From Pseudomonadota bacterium (lineage in GTDB: Bacteria; Pseudomonadota; Gammaproteobacteria; Steroidobacterales; Steroidobacteraceae): a stretch of DNA of 32,151 bases. This document shows positions 1-8,792 of the stretch, one piece after another. The position numbers and the translations under genes are program-made. The stretch is taken from positions 1 to 32,151 of the forward strand of contig CANGJP010000024.1 in the NCBI GenBank assembly GCA_947454465.1, written 5' to 3'. How positions within the stretch are numbered: position 1 is the stretch's first letter; every line of letters starts with the position of its first letter. A model generated the notes under the pieces. It did not search any database. It had not been told where the DNA came from and saw only the letters and a list, made by a program, of their open reading frames with translations.

Positions 1-77
1 GTCATAAATTCATGACGCGCCTCCCGAGCAGACTGAAAAGCCTCGTTTAAGCATAATTCAAGTTCGCTACTTAACAT
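1..77 (-). CDS. clpA: ClpA N-terminus (ATP-dependent Clp protease ATPase subunit), partial
   Basis: The reverse strand opens at ATG 77-75 and reads MLSSELELCLNEAFQSAREA, then RHEFMT to the window edge. This is the start of the ClpA N-domain, which in E. coli begins with a similar LNQELELSLN segment followed by REHRHEFMTVEHLL. ClpA is the hexameric AAA+ unfoldase that feeds substrates to ClpP. Only about 25 codons are inside the window, so no ATPase motif can be seen. It lies 41 bases downstream of clpS on the same strand, the usual clpS-clpA order, which supports the call despite the short length. Confidence 0.9.
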   Translation of the reverse strand, partial: MLSSELELCLNEAFQSAREARHEFM

Positions 78-118
78 GTATGCACCCTCGAAATATAACA
101 ATCACCCCAAACCACGAT

Positions 119-442
119 TCACGCCTCTTCCATGGTACAAAGCAGCGGATGTTGATGCTGCTGAGCAAAACCGGTCACTTGAGCAACCTTCGTCTCTGCA
201 ATCTCGTAGGTAAACACGCCACATACTCCTTTTCCGCGTGTGTGTACCTCTAGCATCACCCGAGTGGAAGTAGAACGATCTAATCCGAACACCATTTCCA
301 GCACCTGAACCACAAATTCCATCGGCGTATAATCATCATTCAGCAAAACCACTCTATAAAGCGGCGGCCGCTGCAGCTTCGGTCGGACTGTTTCAACGAC
401 TGTCCCATGTTCTGATTCCGGTATGTCTTCACTCATAGGCAT
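119..442 (-). CDS. clpS: ClpS, adaptor of the ClpAP protease (N-end rule)
   Basis: 107 residues, the normal ClpS length. ClpS binds the ClpA N-domain and delivers proteins with N-terminal Leu, Phe, Tyr or Trp to ClpAP. The family core is intact: [20 protein letters not shown] near residues 29-48 carries the [10 protein letters not shown] substrate-pocket motif, followed by [21 protein letters not shown] and the C-terminal [10 protein letters not shown]. The first 25 or so residues are the usual variable, acidic extension. Two ATGs two codons apart (442 and 436) could start it; neither has a clear Shine-Dalgarno sequence. It is transcribed toward clpA and away from gspC. Confidence 0.97.
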   Translation of the reverse strand: MPMSEDIPESEHGTVVETVRPKLQRPPLYRVVLLNDDYTPMEFVVQVLEMVFGLDRSTSTRVMLEVHTRGKGVCGVFTYEIAETKVAQVTGFAQQHQHPLLCTMEEA

Positions 443-772
443 TCAATAGATGGTCACGGCTGTAATATGAGAGCGTTGTCGCTTAAAACAAGCGGCTTTA
501 TCTAAAGAATACTGAAAAAATACTTCCGAAACACCACAAACTGAGAACTCGTTCAGTTTTAAGGCAAGATCAATGATTTATAGAAGGGTAACGGCTGGCG
601 GTGACTAGACTTAAAGCCGATATTGGGTATTTTGGGTTAAAACTTCACAATACCGTAACATCGAGATAGACATGATTGCGTGAATAAGTTGGAATTGAAA
701 CAATTTCCCTGACACAGAATCGGTTAAACTTCGAAGCCTTAAGAATTCATAATTTCCACCCTACTTTTGCTC
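443..772. other. Divergent intergenic region between clpS and gspC
   Basis: About 330 bases without a convincing gene. It must hold the clpS promoter (reverse strand) and the gsp promoter (forward strand). Visible structure is modest: a 5-bp perfect inverted repeat CGCTT/AAGCG at 480-494 and a 6-bp repeat AACTGA/TCAGTT at 539-558. On the reverse strand TTGTTT (491-486) followed by CATATT or TATTAC is a possible clpS promoter. On the forward strand TTGCGT...AACAAT, around 675-705, is a weak candidate for gsp. A reverse open frame at 739-975 lies mostly inside gspC and looks like a shadow. No cspD-like gene, the frequent clpS neighbour, is present. Confidence 0.4.
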
Positions 773-1774
773 ATGACCGCCAGCTTCAAATTGCCCCCTG
801 TTTTGAACCATCTCAGCAGTATGGCAGGCACCCAATGGTCACATGTAGCCAAAGAGAAGGGAACACACTTAATTTCCGGCATCGCGCTATTTCTTCTTGC
901 TTGGCAAGCAGCCAAGTTGACATGGTTATTTATTATTCCAGCCACGGTGGTCGATGAACCCATGCCGCCTCCCACTCTGCCCGTTCCCAGTTACAGTCAA
1001 GTTGATCCTCAGCAAATTGCCAATGCCCACTTATTCGGCAATGTGGCGGCCAACTTGGCATTAACCGACCCCAACACGCTACCCATTAGCCAACTCAACC
1101 TACTTCTGGCCGGTACTATGGCTATGCCAAAACCTGAAGAAGGTTTTGCTATCGTTGGCGAAACTGCAACTAACGCGAAATTCTATCGTGTCGGTTCAAC
1201 CATTAACGGTAATGCTCGGTTACATGCGGTCTATTCAGAGCTAATAGTGATCGAAAATGCCGGTAAACTTGAAGCTGTCAAGCTACCTCGTGGACTACCT
1301 AGCACCATGTCTTTGCCAGTATCCAAACCCGTTGTATCCAACGCACCTGGAGACAACCTTCGTCGGCTAGTCAGCAACAATCCCAACGTATTGGGCGACC
1401 TATTTCGAGCTCAACCCGTCTTAACCAACGGAATTCAAAAAGGCTATCGCATTTACCCCGGCCGTGATCGTGAACAATTCACTCGCATGGGACTGCAGTC
1501 GGGTGACTTGGTCACCTCAGTGAATGGGACGGCTCTTGATGATATCCGTCGCGGCAGCGAAGTACTCAATTCCTTAACATCTGCTACCACTGCTCAAATC
1601 ACTATTGAAAGAAATGGAGTCAGTCAGTCACTGGTTCTCGATATGTCACAACTTAACCTATCACAAACGACGAGCGCGCAGAGTTCTAGCGATAAAAGTG
1701 CCAGCAGCGATACAGGGCCACGTAGTGGCGGTCTTAGTGGCTTGCCTGCTACCAATAGTGCCAAAACAAAATAA
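773..1774 (+). CDS. gspC: GspC, type II secretion inner-membrane linker protein
   Basis: GspC spans the periplasm and couples the inner-membrane platform to the GspD secretin. The 333-residue protein has the family order: a short cytoplasmic N-terminus, one membrane segment (about residues 32-55, LISGIALFLLAWQAAKLTWL), a periplasmic homology region with the typical LNLLLAGTMA...GFAIVGE pattern (about 105-135), and a C-terminal PDZ domain (about 220-290) with GYRIYPGRDREQFTRMGLQS. The tail is Ser-rich. The ATG at 773 was preferred; an in-frame TTG at 767 is possible and no strong Shine-Dalgarno decides it. It is first in gspC-D-E-F, 11 bases before gspD. Confidence 0.93.
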   Translation: MTASFKLPPVLNHLSSMAGTQWSHVAKEKGTHLISGIALFLLAWQAAKLTWLFIIPATVVDEPMPPPTLPVPSYSQVDPQQIANAHLFGNVAANLALTDPNTLPISQLNLLLAGTMAMPKPEEGFAIVGETATNAKFYRVGSTINGNARLHAVYSELIVIENAGKLEAVKLPRGLPSTMSLPVSKPVVSNAPGDNLRRLVSNNPNVLGDLFRAQPVLTNGIQKGYRIYPGRDREQFTRMGLQSGDLVTSVNGTALDDIRRGSEVLNSLTSATTAQITIERNGVSQSLVLDMSQLNLSQTTSAQSSSDKSASSDTGPRSGGLSGLPATNSAKTK

Positions 1775-1785
1775 TTAGGATTACG

Positions 1786-3855
1786 ATGCGAAATCATTTC
1801 AGATCATGGTTTAAAGCGAACACTGCCACAGTATTCCTGGCTTGCTTGTTAAGCTTAAGTGGTGCACAAGGTCAACAAGTCAATTCAGCCAATTCGCGCG
1901 CCACGATAACGCCCAACTACAAAGATGCAGATTTAGCGCAAATCACTGAGGCTGTAAGTGCGGTTACGGGCAAAACGATCATCATCGATCCACGTGTTAA
2001 AGCCCAAGTGACCATGCTGTCATCGACACCGATGTCCCCTAATGCATTCTATGAAGCCTATTTATCAATCCTGCAGGTTCATGGATTTGTAGCTGTGCCC
2101 AGTGGTGGCAGCACCCTTACCATCATTCCTGACGCCAATGCTCGTCAGGTTCCCGCTAACGACTTACCTGGCAGCATCAACAGCAATTCTTCTGAACTTG
2201 TTACACAGGTCATCACCGTTCGCAACGTAAGTGCAGCTCAATTGGTGCCAATCCTCAGACCACTGGTAGCCACTTACGGCAATTTGGTTGCTTATTCAGC
2301 CAGTAATATGCTGGTCATCACTGATCGAGCTAACAATGTAAATCGTATGCTACGTATCATCGAACGTATTGATAAAACCACCGATGACAACTACGAGATC
2401 ATTCAGATGCAGAATGCCACTGCAGCTGAAATCATTAAAGTAGTCAACTCATTGAGTGCATCTGGCGCCACCCCACAGGCTACAGACGGCGGTCAACCAC
2501 TAAAAGTAGTTGCGGATGATCGTACCAACAGCATCATTATCAGTGGTGACAAAGCAGCACAACTTCGTATTCGAACATTGATTACCTATTTGGATACACC
2601 GTTACAAAGTGGCAGCAATACTAAAACCAGGTTTCTAGAGTATGCCGACGCAGAAACCATGGCCAATAGTCTAAAAGCACAGATTCAAGGTATCACCCAG
2701 GCCGCAACAGGTGCCGCCACAGCAGGCAGCACCACGAGCTCTGCCAGCAATAGCGTGTCGATTTGGGCAGACAAAGCAACCAATGCGCTTGTTGTAAGTG
2801 CACCCCCTAAAATAATGGAACAAATAATGGCCATCGTTGACACGCTGGACATTCGTCTTGCCAACGTTAAGCTTGAAGCCATTGTTGTAGAAGTATCGGC
2901 GAGCAAATCCGCTGAACTCGGAGTCAATTGGGCGCTCTACGGTAACGGCGACAGTAATGTCCCTGCCGCAATTTTCAACGGAGGAAATACGCCCATATCA
3001 ACAGTAGCGGGAGCAGCGCTGACTAAAAATTTCTCAGCGTTACCTACAGGCACCACGCTTGGCGTTGGGCGCATCATTGATTCAGGAGTGAGTTTTGCGG
3101 CCATACTTCACGCACTTCAAGAAGATGGTAATACCAATATCATCTCTACCCCATCAATCACCACACAGGACAACAAAGAAGCCAAGATTGAAGTCACTCA
3201 ACAAGTCCCATTGATAACCGGTCAATATACTTCTACTGGCTCCAGTTCAGGAACCTCAAGCGGCAGCAACAGTACGGTCAACCCATTTACAACGATCCAA
3301 CGTCAGGACGTAGGGACCAAACTGCACATCACCCCTAAAATCAGTAAGGGCGGAACCATCACGCTTAAAATTACCCAAGAGTCCTCATCACTATCGCAAC
3401 AAACTGGTGATGCTGGCAGCCTGATCACAAACAAGCGCAGCATCGAAACACAAGTCTTGGTCGACGATGGACAAACCATTATTTTGGGCGGCCTTCTCGA
3501 TGACAAAGTAACAGAAGGTGCTTCGCGTGTACCGCTACTGGGCTCAATACCGCTGATAGGCAACCTTTTCAAAGCCAGCAACAGCAAGAAGAGCAAGACC
3601 AATCTGCTGGTATTCATTAAACCCACAGTCATGCGCAATGCTATTCAAGCCTCTTACGAAACCAACTCCAAGTACAACTTTGTTCGTGATATGCAACTGA
3701 ACATCAATGATGGAAAAGTCACACTACAACCAGACCAAGATCAACCCCTGCTTCCTGTACTTGACCAACCTATTATTAAACATGAGCAATCATCGTCATC
3801 GCCAGTGAATGACATGACAACCGCACCACTGACCACAACCAACTCCAGCAAATAA
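1786..3855 (+). CDS. gspD: GspD, type II secretion outer-membrane secretin
   Basis: Forms the multimeric outer-membrane channel of the type II secretion system. The 689-residue protein starts with a signal peptide (about 1-30, ending AQGQQ). N0 follows (YKDADLAQITEAVSAVTGK), then N1-N3 repeats and a Ser/Thr/Gly-rich stretch near 305-320. The C-terminal secretin domain carries DGQTIILGGLLDD and the hallmark VPLLGSIPLIGNLF at about 580-593. A Ser/Thr/Asn-rich tail ends the protein; no separate pilotin gene is seen nearby. The start is supported by TTAGGA six to seven bases before ATG 1786. Confidence 0.97.
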   Translation: MRNHFRSWFKANTATVFLACLLSLSGAQGQQVNSANSRATITPNYKDADLAQITEAVSAVTGKTIIIDPRVKAQVTMLSSTPMSPNAFYEAYLSILQVHGFVAVPSGGSTLTIIPDANARQVPANDLPGSINSNSSELVTQVITVRNVSAAQLVPILRPLVATYGNLVAYSASNMLVITDRANNVNRMLRIIERIDKTTDDNYEIIQMQNATAAEIIKVVNSLSASGATPQATDGGQPLKVVADDRTNSIIISGDKAAQLRIRTLITYLDTPLQSGSNTKTRFLEYADAETMANSLKAQIQGITQAATGAATAGSTTSSASNSVSIWADKATNALVVSAPPKIMEQIMAIVDTLDIRLANVKLEAIVVEVSASKSAELGVNWALYGNGDSNVPAAIFNGGNTPISTVAGAALTKNFSALPTGTTLGVGRIIDSGVSFAAILHALQEDGNTNIISTPSITTQDNKEAKIEVTQQVPLITGQYTSTGSSSGTSSGSNSTVNPFTTIQRQDVGTKLHITPKISKGGTITLKITQESSSLSQQTGDAGSLITNKRSIETQVLVDDGQTIILGGLLDDKVTEGASRVPLLGSIPLIGNLFKASNSKKSKTNLLVFIKPTVMRNAIQASYETNSKYNFVRDMQLNINDGKVTLQPDQDQPLLPVLDQPIIKHEQSSSSPVNDMTTAPLTTTNSSK

Positions 3856-3903
3856 CTCGAGCTTATGAGCGCCTCGTCAGAAATTTTGCAAGGAGCAAAC
3901 GTA

Positions 3904-5385
3904 ATGATTCATGTACCATCGGCACGCCCGAGCTTGAGCTTTGGCTTCGCCAAGCGTCATGGGATCATTTTTTCTGAAGTCAAAGATGAACGGGCTCATT
4001 TGCTGTGTCGAATGGATGTCACTCTCACCGCTATTTCTGAAGTACGTCGCCTGATCGGGATTCCTTTAGCTGTACAGCGTGTTGATAACGATACATTCGA
4101 TCAGGCTCTGCGAAATCAATACGAAACTGGTAAGAATGCTGCTCAAGACGCGGTCGAAGGTTTAGAAGATGACATCGATCTTGAGCATTTAGCACAAGAT
4201 TTACCTGAACCTTCTGATTTGCTTGAAAGTGACGATCACGCTCCGATCATCAAATTGATCAATGCATTGTTTACGCAGGCAGTGAAAGAAAACGCCTCAG
4301 ATATTCATATCGAACCCTTTGAAAACAGACTGGTATTCCGTTTCCGTGTCGATGGCGTGATGAAAGAAGTACTGCAGTCGAAGCGCGCGCTGGCTCCACT
4401 GGTCGTTTCACGTATCAAGGTGATGTCCAAAATGGATATTGCTGAAAAGCGAGTCCCTCAGGACGGGCGTATTTCGTTAAGAATTGCAGGACGTGCGGTA
4501 GATGTCCGTGTTTCAACCATTCCTGCCGGTCATGGTGAACGGGTAGTATTGCGCTTACTCGACAAACAAGCCGGTCGATTGGACCTCACCTCACTAGGGA
4601 TGGTGTCTGAAACACAGACACTGATGAATAATCTGGTCCATCGACCACACGGCATCGTACTGGTCACGGGCCCTACCGGCTCAGGCAAAACCACAACGCT
4701 CTATGCAGCTCTAGAATGCATAAATGACAATACCCGTAACATCATGACGGTGGAAGATCCCATCGAGTATTACATCGATGGTATTGGTCAGACACAGGTC
4801 AACACTAAAGTTGACATGACATTTGCCAGAGGTCTGCGTGCTATCTTGCGCCAAGACCCCGACGTGGTCATGGTGGGCGAAATTCGTGACCTGGAAACCG
4901 CTCAGATTGCAGTACAAGCTTCTTTAACCGGTCACTTAGTGTTATCCACGTTACATACTAACACCGCGGTTGGCGCCGTCACTCGCTTACGCGACATGGG
5001 CATCGAACCCTTCCTACTCTCATCCAGCCTACTTGGGGTACTCGCACAACGTTTAGTTCGAGTGTTAAACCCAGAACATCGGGAAGCATATATCGCCAGT
5101 GATTACGAACGACGATTACTAGGCATTCCTAACGATGCACCGCCGACAACGCTCTACAGACCAAGGGATAATTCCCCACAGGGTTTCAAGGGTCGAACCG
5201 GAATTCACGAATTTGTTGCTGTGGACGACACGTTGCGCACCATGATTCACGACGGCGCAGGTGAACATGAATTGGAAGCCTACGCTCGCACCTTAACACC
5301 TAGCATACGTGAAGATGGCCGCAACAAAATCCTACAAGGCATTACCACAATAGAAGAAGTCTTACGCGTAACTCGCGAAGAATAA
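3904..5385 (+). CDS. gspE: GspE, type II secretion ATPase
   Basis: Cytoplasmic hexameric ATPase that powers pseudopilus assembly. N1E-like start (SFGFAKRHGII), then the N2E/CTE core: Walker A GPTGSGKTTT, Asp box TVEDPIEY, Walker B LRQDPDVVMVGEIRD, His box LVLSTLHTNTA. I chose ATG 3904 because AAGGAG sits eight bases upstream, giving 493 residues, the length of E. coli GspE. An ATG at 3865 in the same frame adds 13 residues but has no such site. Oddity: the zinc-binding tetracysteine module normally found between the His box and the GRTGI motif has no cysteines here (RVLNPEHREAY... and RPRDNSPQGFKGRTGI). Otherwise it looks active. Confidence 0.96.
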   Translation: MIHVPSARPSLSFGFAKRHGIIFSEVKDERAHLLCRMDVTLTAISEVRRLIGIPLAVQRVDNDTFDQALRNQYETGKNAAQDAVEGLEDDIDLEHLAQDLPEPSDLLESDDHAPIIKLINALFTQAVKENASDIHIEPFENRLVFRFRVDGVMKEVLQSKRALAPLVVSRIKVMSKMDIAEKRVPQDGRISLRIAGRAVDVRVSTIPAGHGERVVLRLLDKQAGRLDLTSLGMVSETQTLMNNLVHRPHGIVLVTGPTGSGKTTTLYAALECINDNTRNIMTVEDPIEYYIDGIGQTQVNTKVDMTFARGLRAILRQDPDVVMVGEIRDLETAQIAVQASLTGHLVLSTLHTNTAVGAVTRLRDMGIEPFLLSSSLLGVLAQRLVRVLNPEHREAYIASDYERRLLGIPNDAPPTTLYRPRDNSPQGFKGRTGIHEFVAVDDTLRTMIHDGAGEHELEAYARTLTPSIREDGRNKILQGITTIEEVLRVTREE

Positions 5386-5396
5386 GCTGACCTAAC

Positions 5397-6623
5397 ATGA
5401 CCGTATTTCAATACACTGCAGTCGATACCTCAGGTCAAGAACACCAGGGAATACTCGAAGGCGACAGCGTTAAGCAGATCCGGCAGTTATTACGCGAACA
5501 AAGCCTACTACCGGTCAGCGTTGAAGAAGTAAATCGACGTGAAGACCGTACAGTTCAACTAAGCTCTTTCACTACTAAACGTCGTAAGAGCATGAGCGCC
5601 CATGAGTTAGCACTCGTGACACGCCAACTGTCTACATTGGTTCGTGCTGGCGTACCTCTGGAAGAATCTTTATTAGCTGTGTCTGAACAAACTGAACAGG
5701 CACATGTTCGCAGTATCTTTATGGGTGTCCGTGCCAAAGTACTTGAAGGTCACCCTCTCGCTGAAGGTTTTGGTGATTTCCCTCGATCATTCCCAGAAAT
5801 TTACCGTGCCACGGTGGCCGCAGGCGAACAGTCTGGCCATCTCGATAAGGTCCTAGAGCGTTTAGCAGACTACACTGAATCACGTGAACAACTACGCAGC
5901 CGAACAATCAATGCCATGCTGTACCCTGTTCTGCTGTTTACAGTCTGCTCAGGGATTGTGATGCTCATGCTTACTTATGTCGTACCGAAAATCGTTAAAC
6001 AATTTGATAATGCTAAAGCTACCCTACCCTTGATGACCCGAATTTTGATTGCCTTTTCAGATTTCATGAGAAACTGGGGACTGTGGTTGCTGACCGCATT
6101 AATACTGGGTGGATTGTTGTTCGCACGCTCTCTGCGTGATGATAATAACCGAAGGCGCTTTCATGCATTCCTCCTCCGTCTACCCTTACTGGGCCGGGTG
6201 GTTAGAGGCACTAACACTACCCGTTTCGCACGCACACTGGCCACGCTCACGTCCAGCGCCGTGCCTGTATTAGACGCCCTGCGTATTTCTGGCGAAGTGG
6301 TTAACAATTTACCCATGCGAGAGGCCGTGCAATCGGCTGCAGTCAAGGTCAGGGAAGGCTCACCAATCGGGCGTTCGCTCGCCGCGACCAAACAATTCCC
6401 ACCAATGATGATTCACCTGATATCAAGCGGTGAGTCCAGCGGTGAACTCGAATCCATGTTGGATCGGGCGGCAACCAATCAGGAACGGGAAATGGATGCC
6501 GTGCTAGGCGCATTTGTAGGCCTGTTAGGCCCATTAATGATTGTGGTCATGGCTGGATTGGTACTGTTCATCGTGCTGGCTATGCTGCTCCCAATCTTCC
6601 AGCTAAACGAACTGGTCCGCTAA
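5397..6623 (+). CDS. gspF: GspF, type II secretion inner-membrane platform protein
   Basis: Polytopic inner-membrane protein of the assembly platform, interacting with GspE and GspL. 408 residues, the usual length. It opens with FQYTAVDTSGQEHQGILEGD, typical of GspF. It has two T2SSF domains, about 70-195 (ELALVTRQLSTLVRAGVPLE) and 270-400 (TRFARTLATLTSSAVPVLDA). Three membrane segments lie near 174-197, 222-242 and 379-402. It follows gspE after 11 bases and ends the cluster; no gspG follows, although gspG-N usually complete this operon. Confidence 0.96.
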   Translation: MTVFQYTAVDTSGQEHQGILEGDSVKQIRQLLREQSLLPVSVEEVNRREDRTVQLSSFTTKRRKSMSAHELALVTRQLSTLVRAGVPLEESLLAVSEQTEQAHVRSIFMGVRAKVLEGHPLAEGFGDFPRSFPEIYRATVAAGEQSGHLDKVLERLADYTESREQLRSRTINAMLYPVLLFTVCSGIVMLMLTYVVPKIVKQFDNAKATLPLMTRILIAFSDFMRNWGLWLLTALILGGLLFARSLRDDNNRRRFHAFLLRLPLLGRVVRGTNTTRFARTLATLTSSAVPVLDALRISGEVVNNLPMREAVQSAAVKVREGSPIGRSLAATKQFPPMMIHLISSGESSGELESMLDRAATNQEREMDAVLGAFVGLLGPLMIVVMAGLVLFIVLAMLLPIFQLNELVR

Positions 6624-6721
6624 CTAAATTAATTAATGTCATTTCAGACTTGCATGAGATCGAAAATAGAAATATAAATTTACAACCTAAATTTTCCTCC
6701 ATAACCAGCACGATTTACTCT

Positions 6722-6988
6722 ATGAGTGAAAAACCGGAAGACGATTTTGATGATGACGCCGATCTGATCGGCGGCGAAAGTGATGACTCGAAATACGAGT
6801 TTTTCATTGAAGACCTAGGCCGACCTAAGCGTGGCCCAGTTACCCAAGGTGAACCCGCTTGGCGTAAGCTTGAGAAATACCGAGAAAAGAAAATCACCGA
6901 GGAACAAGTCTCAGACTTCGATGATTATGACATTGACGACTTGGAGCCAACCAAAGTCAAACTTAAACGTAAGCAGCGACCTGACTAA
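6722..6988 (+). CDS. Small acidic protein of unknown function (possibly PA3496-like)
   Basis: 88 residues from ATG 6722. The first half is very acidic (EDDFDDDADLIGGESDDS), the middle has EPAWRKLEKYREKKITEEQV, and the end returns to acidic DFDDYDIDDLE before a basic tail KLKRKQRPD. A charged helix flanked by acidic stretches resembles the short proteins annotated as PA3496 family in other gammaproteobacteria, but I cannot confirm this. No signal peptide or membrane segment. A TTG at 6650 in the same frame would add 24 residues of less likely composition. It lies 98 bases after gspF and converges on the oxidoreductase gene, so it could share the gsp transcript. Confidence 0.65.
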   Translation: MSEKPEDDFDDDADLIGGESDDSKYEFFIEDLGRPKRGPVTQGEPAWRKLEKYREKKITEEQVSDFDDYDIDDLEPTKVKLKRKQRPD

Positions 6989-7018
6989 AGCAGAATCAGG
7001 CTTACGAAGTAAGTCGTA

Positions 7019-7960
7019 CTACTTACTGATCGAGAGCAATTCAGTGATCTTGATGGCTGTAGCCAGCGCGCGAAGCCCATCTTCTCCCGTGACGACCGGT
7101 ACGCTACCAGTACGTACCGAATTCAAGAACGATTCAATTTCGCTACGCAATGCATCTCCTTGCTCGAATGACTGCTCGTTAATAGCCACTTGCGAAGGCG
7201 ACTCCACAGGAGCGCTGTCTTTTTTACTGACCACACTGAGTAGCTTTTGTTGAAGGTCGATTGATAAGTAAGCATCATCTTGGAAAATACGCATCTTGCG
7301 TTCCTGCCTGAGACTTACTCGACTGGCAGTGGTATTCACCACGCAACCACCCTCAAAACGAATCCGTGCATTCGCGATATCGATATCCTGGGAAAACACC
7401 TGGGCCCCCACGGCATCAATACTAGATATAGGCTGCTGCACTAACTCCTGAATAAGATCAATGTCATGAATCATGAGATCCAGCACAACACTGACATCCG
7501 TACCTCGTTGCTTGAAAGGAGCCAAACGATGCGACTCAATAAAGCGTGGCGTGCCGATCAATTTAGCCGCTGCCTGAATGGCTGGATTAAAACGCTCAAG
7601 ATGACCAACCTGCAATACACACTGCCTAAGGGTAGCCAAATCAATCAAACGCCTCGCCTGATCAATGGTTTCTGTAATCGGCTTTTCAACCAGTACATGC
7701 ACACCATGATCGAGAAAGACTTCCGCTATTTCGAAATGCAATGGAGTGGGCACTACAATACTGACCGCGTCAACCTTACCCAATAAGGCACGATAATCAG
7801 TTAACCCCGGCACACCTAACTCAATTGCCACCTGCTGCGCGGCAAGCGGTGAATGATCCACCACACCAACCAACTCTGAATCGGGAAGTTCCGCATATTT
7901 CTGCGCATGAAAGCGGCCAAGATAGCCCACTCCAACGACAGCCGTACGAACTTTATTCAT
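7019..7960 (-). CDS. Gfo/Idh/MocA-family NAD(P)-dependent oxidoreductase
   Basis: 313 residues from ATG 7960 (an in-frame start at 7984 adds eight residues and looks less natural). The N-terminal Rossmann fold has the nucleotide motif VVGVGYLGRFHAQKY at about 8-22 and the family EKP motif in HVLVEKPI near 90-97. The C-terminal domain has GHLERFNPA and DLMIHDID, where His and Asp act in catalysis in relatives. The GHLERFNPA pattern is common in sugar-nucleotide oxidoreductases of this family, including GnnA-like UDP-GlcNAc 3-dehydrogenases, but the aminotransferase partner expected for GnnA is not in the window, so the substrate is open. Transcribed alone, convergent with the small acidic gene. 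Confidence 0.88.
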   Translation of the reverse strand: MNKVRTAVVGVGYLGRFHAQKYAELPDSELVGVVDHSPLAAQQVAIELGVPGLTDYRALLGKVDAVSIVVPTPLHFEIAEVFLDHGVHVLVEKPITETIDQARRLIDLATLRQCVLQVGHLERFNPAIQAAAKLIGTPRFIESHRLAPFKQRGTDVSVVLDLMIHDIDLIQELVQQPISSIDAVGAQVFSQDIDIANARIRFEGGCVVNTTASRVSLRQERKMRIFQDDAYLSIDLQQKLLSVVSKKDSAPVESPSQVAINEQSFEQGDALRSEIESFLNSVRTGSVPVVTGEDGLRALATAIKITELLSISK

Positions 7961-8065
7961 CTCGAATATACCTATAGTGAACAACTACCAACATCTTAAA
8001 AAGAGTACACTTTATCGAAATAGACTCGCATTCAGCAGCTAGCAACACGTTATCTCATTAAAAAC

Positions 8066-8326
8066 ATGAAAGCCCTTAGCTTAAAGAAAGAACTCTGGAT
8101 TGCACTTAATACCACTTTATTCAGTCTGTTATTTCTTCCCGGCGTTATTTACCTAGTAGGCAGCCGATTATTTAGCTCCTATCAAACAGGCCTAGCCGGT
8201 TTTTATAGAGATTATCTTCAAGGCCTAGCTTTAGGGTATCTAACCGCATGGATTGTAGCGCTAACCCCAGCCGTAACCGTATTTTTAATCCGAGCACTAT
8301 TAATGACTAAACCGCCTAAGGCGTAA
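8066..8326 (+). CDS. Small two-helix membrane protein, unknown function
   Basis: 86 residues with two predicted membrane segments, about 12-33 (ALNTTLFSLLFLPGVIYLVG) and about 56-78 (GYLTAWIVALTPAVTVFLIR), joined by a polar, aromatic loop (FSSYQTGLAGFYRDYL) and framed by positive ends (MKALSLKKE, MTKPPKA). I do not recognise the family. Composition and start ATG look real, but no strong Shine-Dalgarno is visible. It lies between divergent and convergent single genes, facing the other small membrane gene at 8381-8668. Confidence 0.55.
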   Translation: MKALSLKKELWIALNTTLFSLLFLPGVIYLVGSRLFSSYQTGLAGFYRDYLQGLALGYLTAWIVALTPAVTVFLIRALLMTKPPKA

Positions 8327-8380
8327 CGTCGATATTAACTTGATATATGAATTACTACCCAAGGATAGCATCGGGCCCGA

Positions 8381-8668
8381 CTAGCGAAGCCATACCAATA
8401 AACCCAAAATAACCAGAGCAAGCCACATTATCGCCTGCGCCTTCCATCGCCATGACAGGGTTTTCATGAGACTGTACATCGCTGCACCAGACACAGCGGT
8501 TAAAACTAAGAATCCGGTACATAAGATTGGTAATCGACCTATTTCAGCGCCAATCTGTTCAGACTCTGCCCCGAGAATCAAAAAAATAATCAGTACTGAA
8601 CACAAGCCGAAGCTGATGGCGACAGCAGATCCGAATACAATGGCAGTCAAAACGGCTAAAGGACCCAA
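8381..8668 (-). CDS. Small three-helix membrane protein, unknown function
   Basis: 95 residues with three predicted membrane segments, near 3-33, 45-67 and 75-94. It starts at TTG 8668, which is well supported: the reverse strand has AAGGA eight bases before it and no better start follows until the middle of the protein. The first helix is Ser/Ala/Ile rich (AVAISFGLCSVLIIFLIL). A conserved-looking loop ESEQIGAEIG separates helices one and two. I do not recognise the family. The overlapping plus-strand frame at 8466-8687 is hydrophilic and Lys/Thr-rich and is taken as its shadow. Confidence 0.6.
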   Translation of the reverse strand: MGPLAVLTAIVFGSAVAISFGLCSVLIIFLILGAESEQIGAEIGRLPILCTGFLVLTAVSGAAMYSLMKTLSWRWKAQAIMWLALVILGLLVWLR

Positions 8669-8792
8669 AAAACACTTCCTTAATTAACTATTTGTCACAA
8701 AAGTAAGGCAAAAAGTAGCTTCAGAGACTTGATTGACCTGCAGTCCAGATCTACTCTGCTCGACAAAGCACATCCGTAGAGTGTAACAGTCA

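Noticed and set aside
7008-7027. Inverted repeat AGTAAGT/ACTTACT between the acidic gene and the oxidoreductase
   Set aside because: No T run on either strand and it overlaps the oxidoreductase stop; too weak to call a terminator.
7466-7786. Plus-strand 106-codon frame inside the oxidoreductase gene
   Set aside because: Shadow of a well-supported gene; no protein-like motifs.
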